A stretch of 64,000 nt of DNA. Source: Pempheris klunzingeri. Taxonomy: Eukaryota > Chordata > Actinopteri > Acropomatiformes > Pempheridae. The notes beneath the pieces were generated by a model. It searched no databases. It was not told the DNA's origin and saw only the letters and a list, made by a program, of their open reading frames with translations. This document shows, piece by piece, positions 21,207 to 34,500 of this stretch. The first letter of the stretch is position 1, and every line of letters starts with the position of its first letter. Where the stretch lies: contig NC_092019.1 in assembly GCF_042242105.1 (NCBI RefSeq), positions 27,304,828 to 27,368,827 of the forward strand. Direction: 5' to 3'. Made by a program: the position numbers and the translations under genes.

Positions 21207-21748
21207 TGTTGAATTAGAATTTAATATGACCATAGAATGTTTCAGGCCTTCTCAAATGAAGTTACTCTCTCCTTATGAGAGTGAACAGAATATGTCTATC
21301 TGACCTCCACAGACGTGGCTTCTTCTGTATCGTTTTGTTAAGAAGATAGACAGAATGGACCAGACGGACCTTGATTGTAATAATTTTGTTGTGCTAATCA
21401 TATTCTAAAGTTATGATTAGAGATACACGCCTACGCAAACAACATCCACAAGTGTTTGAATATTATATGATCACACCAGGGATGCACTATCTGTGACGCA
21501 CACACCGAAATGGCCAGTTAGAGACAGTCACGTATAGTACTCGGTCCAGCCAACCCTTTAAAAAGCATATGCATGAAAGAGTCGGGGCTCACTGCCAGAG
21601 ATCCATGAGGCCTCTGTCACTCCGAGCCCAGCGCTGTATGTACTTTACCTGTGACTTCTGTGACTTGAATAAAACTGCTATTGAGAAGTGCAGAACTCTC
21701 CGGCTGAAATTCTCAGACTGTCAATAAAAGAACTGGGAGAATCTAACA
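21207..21748 (+). repeat. 3' LTR, 542 bp
   Basis: Starts TGTTGAATTAG and ends GAATCTAACA. A TATA-like CTTTAAAAAGC lies at about 21557, AATAAAACTG at about 21668 and a second AATAAAAG at about 21723, so it has the layout of a promoter and poly(A)-bearing LTR. A diverged minus-strand relative is at 44445-44785. Confidence 0.88.
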
Positions 21749-21888
21749 CTGCCTTGAAACAAGGGGTGGCTCAACTTCCCCACAGGCTCAAATCATCCCT
21801 TTCTTCCCCACAGTCAATGATTCATCCTAAATACTAAACAATGTATGAAAGCGATTTGTTATCTAAACTTTTGTTCATGTAGTACTTT
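21749..21888 (+). repeat. Host repeat (family R3), right part
   Basis: Continues the repeat broken at 18415: CTGCCTTGAAACAAGGGGTG through to CTTTTCTATGTG. It matches 45738-45888 closely, and both copies diverge right after TATGTG. Confidence 0.88.
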
Positions 21889-21959
21889 TCTATGTGAGAT
21901 ATTACATATACTATAAGAGAGGAGATTTCAATGATTATTATTAATGATATATGAACTAT

Positions 21960-22085
21960 TGTCATGTTTTTCACTATTACCATATTGCTAATTATTAGTC
22001 ACATTCCTATTGTCAGTGCTATAGTTGCTGTTAGTATGTTGGTTGTTTGTTGTGGTCTCTCTCTTAATTAAAGAATCAAGTCAGC
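21960..22085 (+). mobile_element. L2/CR1-type LINE 3' fragment
   Basis: Matches part of the 3' untranslated region seen at 8440-8520 and 55030-55110 (ACCATATTGCTAATTATTAG, then TCTTAATTAAAGA). It is heavily truncated and lacks the TTGA tail. Confidence 0.7.
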
Positions 22086-22429
22086 TTTTGTTATTTTCAA
22101 CACGTCCCATGATCAGACCCAAACCAAAACAACCAACAAGTGCATCCTGATATATCTCACTCTGTGCTATAGAGCACCAGTGTCGTCCCTCAACTATAGA
22201 AAACACAGTTGCACTTGGTGACATGTTGCTTCATAACCATGACCTTTGGAGTGGTCACTGTGGTCACTTACTAAAGAAAGAATTTGGGCCATTCATTTAT
22301 ATTGTTATTATCATGTGTTTTGCAACTAAAACCTGATGTTTTTCATAAGCCATAACTCAGTTGTCCTGGTAATGCCGGTAGGAGTGATTCATATGTGGAA
22401 CAGTCATCATCTTTCAATTAGGTCATTGT

Positions 22430-22845
22430 GCAGTGTGCACCCCCTACATGAGACTGTAAGAGCCCTGGAAAGCTCCATCAGTGACAGGCTTCGTCACCCA
22501 CGATGCTCCAAAGAAAGGCATCGCAGGTCCTTCCTCCCTGCTGCCATCAGACTTTACAACCAAATCTGCTCCCAGTAGACCAAAGACCAAGAAAAAAGGA
22601 ACAAGTGCAATATTTCATATATATTTATATATTTATATTTTCCCCCATGTGCAATAGCCTTTCTATCACCTCATTCTTCACCATACATTATTTTTTTGTA
22701 TATACTGTACATGCAAACATACATATATTTTATATTTTTTTATTCCCTTTCTTTGTATGTGTGAACTGTATCCTGTTGAATCAGAACTGCTGATGACTCG
22801 AAATTTCCCCATTGTGGGATAAATAAAGGAATATCTATCTAAACA
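22430..22845 (+). mobile_element. Non-LTR retrotransposon, carboxy-terminal and 3' fragment
   Basis: The plus strand encodes SDRLRHPRCSKERHRRSF and LPAAIRLYNQICSQ followed by a stop. This is the end of a LINE ORF2 family common in fish. An AT-rich 3' untranslated region ends in GATAAATAAAGGAATATCTA. It is 5' truncated, and the clade is not assigned. Confidence 0.75.
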
Positions 22846-24920
22846 TTCTTCACCACTCCAGGAAATAGGACGTATCATAGATATGAAGTGGCAAAGGGAG
22901 ATATTTCTAGTCCGCTCAGCTCACAGATCCCTTCGGCTCAGCTGTTAGTGAGAAGGCTAAGGTTACACTAGCAAGATTCAACATAAATTACGCTGCGTCC
23001 AGTTGACAATTAGTAAATATAATTTCACAACAACAACAGCTAGGTAATCAGCCTTATCACTGTACCCAAATTAATATGAAGATTTTCACAAACAAACAAC
23101 AGGCCTCGTGTAACTACTGCCACTGCAGCCTGAGGCAGCCAGTTGAATGTGAGATGTGAGATGACCGTTGGTGCCGACTTCACCTACAGGATTACTGCCC
23201 TGATTTTCATGATCGCAGACCAAAGCTCCAAATCACAGGCTCTCTCCCGTGAACGGCCGTTATTAATTTAAATGTAAGTGTCAGTGAATTCAGAAGGGAT
23301 CAGCCTACTTCCTGCAGCTTGTGTGTCTCCATCCTGTGGTGCTCAGAGGATGAGAGCAGCTACAATCACTGTTGGAAACAAACAAGCTTGATAAGCAGAG
23401 GCTCTTTCCATGTCCCTGTTGGTTATATGGGTGAACAGTTTCACTGGAACTACAAAGTAGGTGTCCATTATCACTTTTCACTTTTTACTTTTCGCCAGTC
23501 AGAATCGAGGATTCATCCAGACCATGGTATAAAAGTAATTACTGATAGAATTATTGATAATGATTGATCTGATACGTAATAACTGTGCTGATGTGCTTTT
23601 CTTCTACTTTATTAGAGATGCAGTGATTAAATGTTTTATATCAGCTGATAGATTGATGAAAGGGACCAATGTAACTCATCCTACTCATTAAAGCTTTCTA
23701 TTTCTTCTTGTAAAGTAACATTTTAACTTGTTGCTGTTGATTGGCCACCAGGGGATGCTGCATTACAAATTCTCAACAGAATGTTCCCACAGCCAGTTTG
23801 TTTAAGGACTTGTTCTCCAGTGTAAAGAATATCTATATGTTGGGAACTGTTAAGTGTTATTTGACTATTTAGAGGCAAATTCTTCTAGTCAATTGTACTC
23901 ATTAGAAATGTTTCAACAGGATGAGACAGAGGCAGGTCTGGCCTCAGTGTGTCCTGCTGTGTTTGCTCCATCTGGAGTTCTCATATCAGTTGCACACATT
24001 GTCAGTCAGAATTAGAGTGCCACCGTTATTAAAGTTGTGTTCTAGTTCTACAAAAGAGAAGAAAGGGTAAGAAGTTAGGCTATGTAGTAACTTTTCAGTA
24101 ATGGTTGAAATTACCTGTTGATTTATAATATGAATGAGAGAGAGAGACAGCAACTGTATGAACAGTAGCCTATCTGAAAATTGTGTGCATGAGTATGTGT
24201 TTGTGTGTATTCCATTTAATATTCCATTAAAATAATGTAAACTTACTTTCAGTCAGTAAGTGATGGAGATGTTAAGTGTTCTGTTTCTACTCAGTACTAA
24301 TAGCCCACTAAAGCAACAGTAAGGTGCATAAATAGTGTCTGTGAAGACATACCTTTTCAACTCACAAGTCTAAACTGCAAACCAGCAATATTAGCTGTTG
24401 CTCTCAGAACAATAGTAAGCTCTGTGGACACTTGTATTTTTACCTGTAGTGCAAGTTTCTTTGTTACTTTACCTGCAGAAATAAGAAAAAATGTTGGCTA
24501 CACTAAATATTATTTGCTATACGTTTCAGAAGTTATTGCCTGGCACTGTCAGAGGCCAAAGCAGGGACTGTCTGTTGAAATGTCTTGGGTCGCTAATTTG
24601 CTAAGAATCGTTAGTAATTATTGTATTTACACAGTATTTTTTGTAGTTGAATTTGTATTTGTACTAGTATTTAAACAATCTAGGGGTTATTATAGGCTGA
24701 GTTATACCAGTGTCCGTTTCTATTGTACTATAGTATACCAGTTACTAACGGACAAGAATATGCTGCATTTCTGGTAAAACAATAGAAAAGTATGACTTTT
24801 TATTTTTACCAGGCTAAAAGCGCACTGCATAGTAGGACAAAATTCTAAATGGTCAAAATAACGGAGAATGGCACTTCTTACTCCCCGTGAATGCAGCACA
24901 GCCTGCGTCCTCAATGCGAC
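22846..24920. other. Intergenic between LTR region and capn7 promoter
   Basis: No gene recognised. The open frame at 24424-24777 (117 codons) lacks family resemblance and has AT-rich chance composition. Confidence 0.45.
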
Positions 24921-25202
24921 TGCGCAGATTTTGTCTTCCGGAAACAACATATTTGTTCTTGCTTTGGTATCCGCTGGTCTAGTTGTCATCTGTCAAATGA
25001 TGAAGCAAAACTTTAAGTAGCCATTTTTTACCACAGGATTAGGTTAGGACTATCTTTACTATGCTTTGCCAAGTTGATGAAACGAGTTGTGTTTCGAGCG
25101 GAAGATAGACGATTGTTAATTTGGCGGAGTACGGCAGTTAGCGGGTAGCTAGCTACCTGGCTAACTCAGCGCCTGTCCTTCTGTCAAGAAGTTGTGCTCA
25201 GC
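24921..25202 (+). promoter_or_regulatory. capn7 promoter and 5' untranslated region (putative)
   Basis: Immediately upstream of the capn7 start codon the sequence becomes richer in CpG. It contains GACTGCGCAG (NRF1-like, about 24918-24927) and CTTCCGGAA (ETS-type, about 24936-24944). This combination is typical of TATA-less housekeeping promoters. No start site can be read directly. Confidence 0.45.
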
Positions 25203-28200
25203 ATGGACTGCACGGCGCTGGAGCTCGATGCTGTCAAATTTGCCAAAACAGCTGTTACCTATGACCAGAATGGCAAATATAACGAGGCTGTATTTTATTA
25301 TAAGGTAAGTGTCCATGTGTTTGGACTGCAGAGGCGTTGGCTCTTGGCTCCTCTCACCTGCAGTGGGAGTAAACACTCACTTTCACTGGCAGGAAGCAGG
25401 TTGTCACGGCGGACGGAACCTAAATGTATGTTTAATGACATCAGAGGGTAATAGAAGAAATGTTTTCTTCATGTCAGATGTTCCATTTACTTAATGACTG
25501 TAATAGTGTAATAAATAGGTTTTTGAAGTCTGAGAATACCACTGACTGCCACTTATAGCTGTATCTTTTTATAACCAGTGCAAACTCTCTCCTGTTTTCC
25601 CTACAGGAGGCAGCCCAGGCCCTCATCTATGCTGACATGGCCGGCTCCAAACTGGAGGGGATCCAGGACAAAGTGAATGAGTACTTGGATCGAGTACAAG
25701 CCCTCCACAATGCTGGTAAGCTCACCTGGGGATTCACTGCTTTATTTAGCTTTTCTGGCTTCATCACAGTGATGTGAACAGTAATTACAGAAGAAACTGG
25801 GAGTTCAGTTTGTTTTTTTTTACATTATTTTCCATCCTTCCAACAAAGTAGAAATAATTAGAATCTTTTTTTTGCAAATCAGTATGCAGTTGTCATGCTG
25901 CATGTGCTCTGGGGCTGCTTTGCTTCTTCAGGCTCTGGAAACCTGCAGCGTTTGGAGGGCCAGATGGATTCAATCAAGTATCATTAAAACTACTTGAGTG
26001 TCATTGGACCCTCCAACAGGACAATAATCCCAAGCATTCCTCAAAGTCCACCAAGGCTTCAGGAAAAAGTCCTGGAAGATACTAGAGTGTCCGTCTCAGT
26101 CGCCTGACTTGTGTCCCACAGAATGAGTGAAATAATGACATTGAGTGCTGTGTGTAGCTGTTGCTTGTTCTTGCTGCTTCGAACATTATAACCTTTATGA
26201 AGGAAAGATTTATTGCTATAATGGACTGTATTATGCTTCATCAGTTTTACTATTTGGCAACTGAATGTAAGTACTACTGCTGTATTATTCAATAGACTAA
26301 ATTCAGGTGTATATCTTTTTAACCAAAGATGTTTTAGGGAATGTGTTTTGCGAGTTAAAATTCTGTTTACACACCACTTCTTTATGTATGGTGCACTGCT
26401 AAAGTAAGGAGAAACATGTGGATAGACAGAGGTTCACTCTGAGTCTTGATGGCACACTGTGGCCTTTTGGATCAGGCAGATGAAAACACTGCATCCCTTC
26501 TTAAACTAAATCCCAGTCCAATCATCAATCACTCAATCAATATACTTTATTAATCCCCGAGGGGAAATTCCGTACTCGCCATGGCTTTACTGACTTAGTT
26601 CCAGAAGTCAAACGTGGGCATAAAAGACAACCTCTGTGGAAAAGATGCAACAAAGCTGCCTAGAATGAAAGGCTTTCCCTGTTTGTAGTTCAGTAAACAC
26701 CAGAGTTAGAACAACACTTAACTATCCATCCATCCATCTTCAACCGCTTATCCGGAGTCGGGTCGCGGGGCCGCAGTTTCAGCAGAGATGCCCAGACTTC
26801 CCCGGCCCCAGTCACCTCCTCCAGCTCGTCCGGTGGGACCCCGAGGCGTTCCCAGGCCAGCCGAGAGAAGTAGTCCCTCTAGTGTGTTCTGGGTCTTCCC
26901 CGGGGCCTCCTTCCGGTGGGACATGCCCGGAAAACCTCCCCAGGGAGGCGTCCAGGAGGCATCCGAAACAGATGCCCGAGCCACCTCAGCTGGCTCCTCT
27001 CGGTGTGGAGGAGCAGCGGCTCTACTCCAAGAAATTCTGTCCATAAAAATAATGAACAAATAATGAACCGGTGACAAAGGGCAGCCCTGCCGGAGTCCAA
27101 CATGCACCGGGAACAGGTTTGACTTACTGCCGGCAATACGAACCAGACTCCTACTTCGGTCGTACAAAGGGCCCCGGACCCCATACTCCCGAAGCACCCC
27201 CCACAAGATGTCATGAACCCTCGAGCACCCCATGGAGAGTGTGGAGCTGGTCCAGTGTTCCGTTACTGGGACGGAACCCGCATTGTTCCTCCTGAATCCG
27301 AGGTTCGATTATTGGCCGTATCCTCCTCTCCAGTACCCTGGAATAAACTTTCCCGGGGAGGCTGAGGAGTGTGATCCCCCTATATTTGAGACCACCACCC
27401 CGGTCTGCCATTCCAGAGGCACTGTCCCCGACTGCCAAGCGATGTTACAGAGATGTGTCAACCAAGACAGTCCCTGCACATCCAGAGACTTGAGGTATTC
27501 AGGGCGGATCTCATCCACCCCCGGTGCCCTGCCACCGAGGAGCTTTCTGACCACCTCGGTGACTTCGGCTTGGGTGATGGACGAGTCCACTTCTGAGTCC
27601 CCAGCCTCTGCCTCCTCAACGGAAGACCTGGCGGTGGGATTGAGGAGATCCTTGAAGTATTCCTCCTCCGACGACATTCCCAGTCGAGGTCAACAGTTCC
27701 CCACCCGCACTGTAAACAGTGTTGGTGGAGCACTGCTTCCCGCTCCTGAGGCGCTGGGCGGTTTACCAGAATTTCCTCAAGGCCGACCGGTAGTCCTCCT
27801 CCATGGCCTCCCCGAACTCCTCCCAGGCCCGAGTTTTTGCCTCCGCTACCGCCCGAGCTGCAGCACGCTTGGCCTGCCGGTACCCGTCAGCTGCCTCAAG
27901 AGTTCTACGAGCCAACAAGGCCCGGTAGGACTCCTTCTTCAGCTTGACGGTATCCCTTACTTCCGGCATCCACCACCGGGTTCGGGGGTTGCCGCCACAT
28001 CAGGCACCAGAGACAACCACAGCTTCGAGCAGCCGCGCCGACAATGGAGGTGGAGAACATGGTCCACTCGGACTCAATGTCTCCAACCTCCCTGGGGATC
28101 TGTGAGAAGCTCTCCCGAAGGTGGGAGTTGAAGACCGCGGCGACAGCGGGTTCCGCCAGACGTTCCCAACAGACCCTCACGATACGCTTGGGCCTGCCGA

Positions 28201-29157
28201 GTCTCTCCGGTTTCCTCCCCTGCCAGCGGATCCAACTTACCACCAGGTGGTGATCAGTTGACAGCTCAGCCCCTCTCTTCACCCGAGTGTCCAAAACACA
28301 TGGCCTAGAACATCCTGGAGCCACGTGCACCGATGGACGCCCTTGTGTTCGAACATGGTGTACGTTATGGACGATCTGTGACTAGCACAGAAGTCCAACA
28401 ACAGAACACCACTTGCCGTGGGCAAAGGCCCGGCCACCAGGTGTTCGCATGTGAGCCCCAACCCCGGGCCTGGCTCCAGGGTGGGGCCCCGGCTGCGCCA
28501 TACTGGGTGACGTCACAGTCCTTGTTTTTCCAGTCATCATAGGGGTTTTTGAACTGCTCTTGGTCTGGCCCGTCACCTAGGACCTGTTTGCCATGGGAGA
28601 CCCTACCAGGGGCATAAAGCCCCAGGCAACATAGCTCCTAGGATCATTTGAGCACTCAAACTCCCCCACTACAGTAAGGTGGCAGCTCAAGGGGGATTTA
28701 ACTAATGGAGGTATATTAGCAGTCAGTGGGCTGAACATGTATAATTGAGGGACAACCCCCTGGTACTCTGTTAAAACAGTGTCTGTTGTTAGTCCTAACC
28801 ATTCCTTCTCATGACCTTTGACCACAGTCCAGGCTCAGAAGAGTGACCCTCTGAAGTCCCGGCAGCAGGTGGACCTGGAGCGAGCCCACTTCCTGGTCAC
28901 CCAGGCCTTTGAGGAAGATGAGAAGGGAAATGATGATGAAGCAATTGAACTGTACACACAGGCTGTGGAGCTGTGCATTAATACGGTGGGTGCCCCCCCA
29001 TCATCACTCTCGGACAGAGTGACTAATTTACGCTCAGTCTTCCCTCACATTATCCACTTTTGTTTCTCCTTCTGTGTTTGCAACAACAGTCTAACGAGAC
29101 ATCTGACCAGGCACTGCAGACCAAGCTGAAGCAGCTTGCACGTCAGGCCTTAGACAG
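25203..29157 (+). CDS. capn7: capn7 exons 1-4: tandem MIT domains
   Basis: Exons 1-2 encode residues 1-70 ([38 protein letters not shown]), the first MIT three-helix domain. Exons 3-4 encode residues 71-146 ([33 protein letters not shown]), the second. MIT domains bind ESCRT-III tails such as IST1 and CHMP1. The start codon is the ATG at 25203, giving the family start MD.TALE.DAV. Intron 2 (25716-28827) is 3.1 kb and carries two transposon remnants. Confidence 0.95.
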
Positions 29158-31514
29158 GTAAATGTTCCTGAGTTCATACTGTTATCTTCTTGTAGGTATG
29201 GTTGTTTGCCCACCAGACAAGGCTGTGTCACGTCACGATGTGTGGCTCATCTCTGATACAGTTTGAGATGCTTTCAGTTAACATTCTGAATTGATGTGTT
29301 TTCAAGCACCCTATTCTTTGGCCTCCAGATTTTGTGTTCCTTTGTTCAGTATCCATAGATTTGTGTTGCATTATTTTCTGAAACACTTTTTAAAAGTGAG
29401 TAACTTTTCCATATTGAACTCACAAACTCCTCCACTGTGTTCTGTTAGGGCGGAGGGTCTTAAAGAGTCCCACTCCAAATCAACTCCAGCTCAGGCTCAA
29501 GACAGGACAGGGTCCTCTGGAACCAAGCCCAGCAATGTGGGCAGCTGTGGAGGACCGGTCCGCCAGTTCTTCCCCCTTGGGCCAGACTTCACACTCCATG
29601 ACCGACCCCAACCCCAGCCTGTTCGGGTGGTCCAGTCCAGCGAGCCCCAGGGTCAGCGCTACACATCTGAGGAGATTGAGGTCCTTAGGTGCGACAGCTG
29701 GTGGAATATGTTGTCCAGTGATACTCCTTGTAGAAGGATTCGCACAGATGCTGTTCGTAGACCTTGAAAAATTCTATAATGCAGCTTTCCAAGGAACAGT
29801 CGAGGAAAAGGTTGAATGAAATGTCTTTGAGAATGGACTGAAAGAGAAAGCAAATGCATGTTTGACAAAAATTTTGTTTTACCTCTCTTGTTATGAAACT
29901 TATTTACACCAAAAAAAGGTATTTGGTCACTGAAATGTCCTGAAAATGTTTGTAAAGGGGGTTGGAAAATCTGACAAAGTGCAAAAAATGTCTGGAGAAA
30001 AAAATACAAAATTCATTACTTTGGCCACAACACTCCATGGAAAGAGAATAAATGTTAATCCCAGCAAAGACAAGTCTTCTTATCACAAGCCACAGTGCTC
30101 ACTAAAATCCTTCTCAATTTTCAGGAGTACATCTACAATCAATGGCATAGCCTATGTGCCTTTCATGAATGTGGACCTGAGGGAGCGATTTGCCTTTCCT
30201 GTTCCTTTCTCGTGAGTTTGCTCTCTGTTATTTTATTTCAGTGTTTTTAAGGTTAGCGGCTCTCTGTCAGAGTCGATGTATGCTATTCAGGTTATTACAT
30301 AAGCCAATTAACCATCCACTATATATTTTTAATTCCACTGAGCTTTCCCTCAACAAACACCTTTAGCATTCAAGGAAACGTTTTTTACATCTGTCCTTCC
30401 ATTTAATTGAAATGCCTTTTAATCTGTGTTAGCTTTGTTTCGATAAACAATGCTACAGGTGACAGATTCAGTAGTTCTGCTACTATATCTGTCATATCTG
30501 AACTAAACTTCTGTCAAGTGAAGTGTAGGTCAGTGAAGCTCAGAATAAAATCAAATGGGGGAAAAACATAGCTGAGATGCCAACTTGTAAGCACATGGAA
30601 TGAGGTATCATGTGTGGTAGATACCAAGTCCCTGAGGCAAGATGTTTGCCCTTTTTTCTCATTTAGTCCTATTAATAAATGCCATATCTTATTATTCTGG
30701 GACAGCAAAGTGTTTTTTCCAGTGCACCTAACATGTAAAGTATACTGTACATACGTTCAAATAAGCTCAATTTGGATTCTATTGGAAGTCGCCAGCGTTC
30801 CTTGCCTAAAGTTCGCACCAGAAGCAACGCATCAATGGTTCTAAAGCATAATATAGAGCCGAAATATAGAAGCATATCTTGGTGATTTGAATTGCTGTTT
30901 TTTGAACATTTATGCTTCACTAGGCATGCGGGGGAATAAAAAATTGACCACAAAAAAGTCATGTGGTCTGGTGATGTGTGTCTCTTGGAGACAATACAAA
31001 TTGAGACGTGTAGAAATAGCTGTGTATGTTTGACAAATGACTGTAGTACAATTTAAATGCTCCAGAAATGCTTCAAGAAATGCTGGTGATTTCTTTGGAA
31101 GTCTAGATATGGTAGACATAAACCATCTTCAGCCAATATCAGTATTTGCTGAAAAAAAACAGTTAAACACATTTTAACCTTTTTTTTCTCACCAGGGACA
31201 AAACAGGGAAACTAGCATTGTCACCCAAACAGAAAGCAATCTTTTCCCGCTGGGTCCGGCCAGATGAGATTTGCAATAACCCCACTATGATCATGTCTGT
31301 GTCCAGCTTCAGCATCAAACAGGTCAGATCAAGCAGCTGGAGTCAGTGGATCCAGCTACTGTATGTGTTACACTAACAGCTTTTCGTCTGTGTATATTCG
31401 GTGGAACAGTGGATTATTTCATATTTATGGTTTCTAATATATGCCACATAAGTTTCACATTTTTTGTAGAAGTTCTTCTATACCCAGAATGCATAGCTGT
31501 GTTGTATGTTTCTG

Positions 31515-31559
<45 letters not shown>

Positions 31560-34500
31560 AATGTATGCGAGAATGAATGTATGCTTTGGTGTATAAAGAT
31601 ATTTGAACAGCATGATTCAGCTTTATTGATGGTGTATGTTCAGTATAATAAAAAGTTAACCTTAACTTGTATGGTGTATGTGATCCTCTGTTGTGTTGTC
31701 CAGACAGTGGTGTCTGACTGTTCCTTTGTGGCGTCACTAGCCATCAGTGCGGCCTACGAGAGGCGCTACAACAAGAAACTCATTACCAGGTACTTCATGT
31801 AGCCTCTGTGCCAGTATTTTCTGCTGCTGCTCTATCTGAAAATGTGTTTGATATTCTATTTATTGTTGGAACGTTATGTTGCTGTCACATATTATCCTAA
31901 ACAAACAACAATTCCATCATCGTGAAACAGATCCACCAAAATCAATGTTAATATTAAGTATTATTAGTAATATTAGTATTTCTTGGAATGATCATGCAGA
32001 CAACCAGAGTAGAACTGATCAATTATACAGTATGCTGTGTCATATCTGCATAGCCACACTGCACATCTGTTGCATCTATTCTTTACAGCAGGCAAACACA
32101 GGCTTAGCATATGCTTCTTAAAAAATTAGAAAAGATTAAACTTTGAGATTAATTGAGACTGTGTGTGTGTGTGTGTCTCCGTTCTCGTGTTTTACAGCAT
32201 CATCTACCCTCAGAACAGACGGGGGGAACCAGAGTATAATCCCTGTGGGAAGTATATGGTCAAGCTTCACATTAACGGAGTTCCCAGGAAGGTAAAAGAC
32301 AAATCACCACAGCCAGTTCATCTGTAGATGGAAAACATTAAGGGAGCAGCACAAGGCTCCGTCCCACTGAAACTCAAACTCATTTGCATAACATCCATCA
32401 ACCCAGCAGCCTTTCTCTGTTGCTGCAGGTGATTATAGATGATTACCTGCCGGTGGATCGTAACAGAGAGCTGTTGTGCTCCTACTCCAGCAACAGGAAC
32501 GAGCTCTGGGTCTCTCTGATAGAGAAGGCCTACATGAAAGTTATGGGAGGCTACGACTTCCCTGGCTCCAACTCGGTGAGTGACTAAGAGATGCAACCGT
32601 TCTTAAAGTATTTTTTCACCTGCTATGGTGGAACTGCTAAGGGTCCAACATAGAAGAACCTAGATAGATAGGATTTAAGTAAAAATATGTGGTTTTAAGA
32701 AAGTGTTAAAGTTTAAAATAGTATTGCTCTTTTATTCAAAGAGTCATGCATGTAACTGTACGGGTAGTCCGGAAGTTTGCTCTCAGTAGACATCATACCG
32801 ATCAGTGTGTGATTTTGGTGAAGATATTAGATTTCAAAAAAGTCTGAATTGATTTCTTTGTTACAGAACATTGATCTGCATGCGCTCACTGGCTGGATAC
32901 CTGAACGCATCGCTATGCACTCAGACAATCAGTCATTCAGCAAGGATGACACTTTCCGAATGCTCTTCCAGAGGTGAATAGAACACAGATGTACACAGAC
33001 AAAGTTTGTTTCCTGGTTTTTTCTCCCACTCTCTATCTGTATCTGTCTTTTTGTCTCTGTGGCTTTTTAAAAATCGTTCTTACTTTTTTCCTTTTCTTTC
33101 CCTTAGTACATTCGGCTTCATGTGTTTTCATCCACCCTCTTTATTTGCATCTCTCTCTGTATTGCCAGGTTTCACAGAGGTGATGTCCTCATTACCACGG
33201 CAACAGGGGTGATGACAGAGGAAGAGGGGGACAGATGGGGTTTAGTGCCAACACATGCCTATGCTGTTCTTGACATCAGGGATTACAAGGTTAGTCCTAC
33301 TATCTCTGCTTATAATTACCATTAGAGAGAATATGGGAAACATAAACCTTAATGACACATTTGGTTTGCATTGATCCGTGGATGAAGCTTAAGCCCTAAA
33401 GAGGGAATATTAGTTGTTTTCTACTACTAAAGATACTATCAAAATATATGCATCTGTTGTCTTTCTGAGTGTGTTGCTGTTGCAGGGAATGCGTTTTCTG
33501 CAGCTGAAGAATCCGTGGAGTCATCTGCGATGGAAGGGGCGTTACAGTGAGCGTGATGAGAAGAACTGGACACCTGACCTCCTCAAATACCTCAACTTTG
33601 ACCCCAAGACAGCACAAAAGTTTGATAATGGTATTACCTGTCAGTTATGGACAGAAACCATCCACAATTAATATACTGCCAATGAAGTAACTTAAGGTCC
33701 GTCCCTAAAATGTTAGTGTCCTCAGCACAGTGCTTCTGTGGCAGGACTCTCCATCAAAAACAAATGATACATATATTTCCCCCCTGTGTTGCTCTCCAGG
33801 TGTTTTCTGGATCACATGGGAGGACCTTTGTCAGTACTATGATGTCATCTACCTGAGCTGGAGCCCTGCCCTGTTCAAAGAATCCTCGTGTATTCACAGG
33901 TGTGTGCGTGCATGCATTTCTTTTGCCACATTTTTACCTCTGCCAAGCAGGTTATGTTTCCTTTTATGCTATGTATGTTTGTCTGTTCAACAGCAGGATT
34001 ATCAAAACTACTGGCCCGATTTTCATAAACTTTTGCATGGAGTCTACAACAAAATATAACAGCAACCTCAATAATTCTTAGAACTTTTTGGAATGGAATC
34101 CAGTTGTTTATTGTAGCTACAGTGGTAGATTTGCATATCATACAAGACTGGACCATTGGCCTTGGTGGTGGTCTGTCTCCTTCGAGTGCCCTTCTAGTGT
34201 TAACACTGAGATGGAAATGTGTATTGATTCTAAACTTTTTTCAACTGAGGCACAAAATAGTACTACCTTATAGTAGTCTGAGTATACAGACTCAGTGTGA
34301 AAAGTTGTGCGCTGGTTTTGTGTACCGTCTGCAGTAGCTGGGATGGGAAGCAGGGCCCAGTGAAGGATGTCTACAGTCTGGCCAACAATCCCCAGTACAA
34401 GCTAGAGGTCCACTGTCCAACAGGGGGTGCTGCTGTGTGGGTGCTGCTCACCAGACACATCACTGACAAGGTGAAAGGAGATATTAACAAAGTCACATCA

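Larger units (their letters stand above)
18416..21748 (+). mobile_element. Non-autonomous LTR retrotransposon
   Basis: A 3,333-bp element. The 5' LTR remnant (18416-18487) is followed two bases later by a primer-binding site, and a polypurine tract abuts the 3' LTR. The target duplication is CTGC (18412-18415 and 21749-21752), confirmed by the uninterrupted target copy near 45737. The interior (18509-21195) shows no gag, protease, reverse transcriptase or envelope that I can recognise. It holds only short open frames, internal repeats and an A-rich stretch, so mobility would have needed enzymes supplied by another element. Confidence 0.88.

Noticed and set aside
24424-24777. 117-codon open frame upstream of capn7
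   Set aside because: Hydrophobic, AT-driven composition, no homologue recognised, and no promoter or splice context.
27232-28131. Plus-strand open frame of 299 codons
   Set aside because: It is the antisense of the LINE endonuclease/RT remnants, which are the recognisable coding strand.
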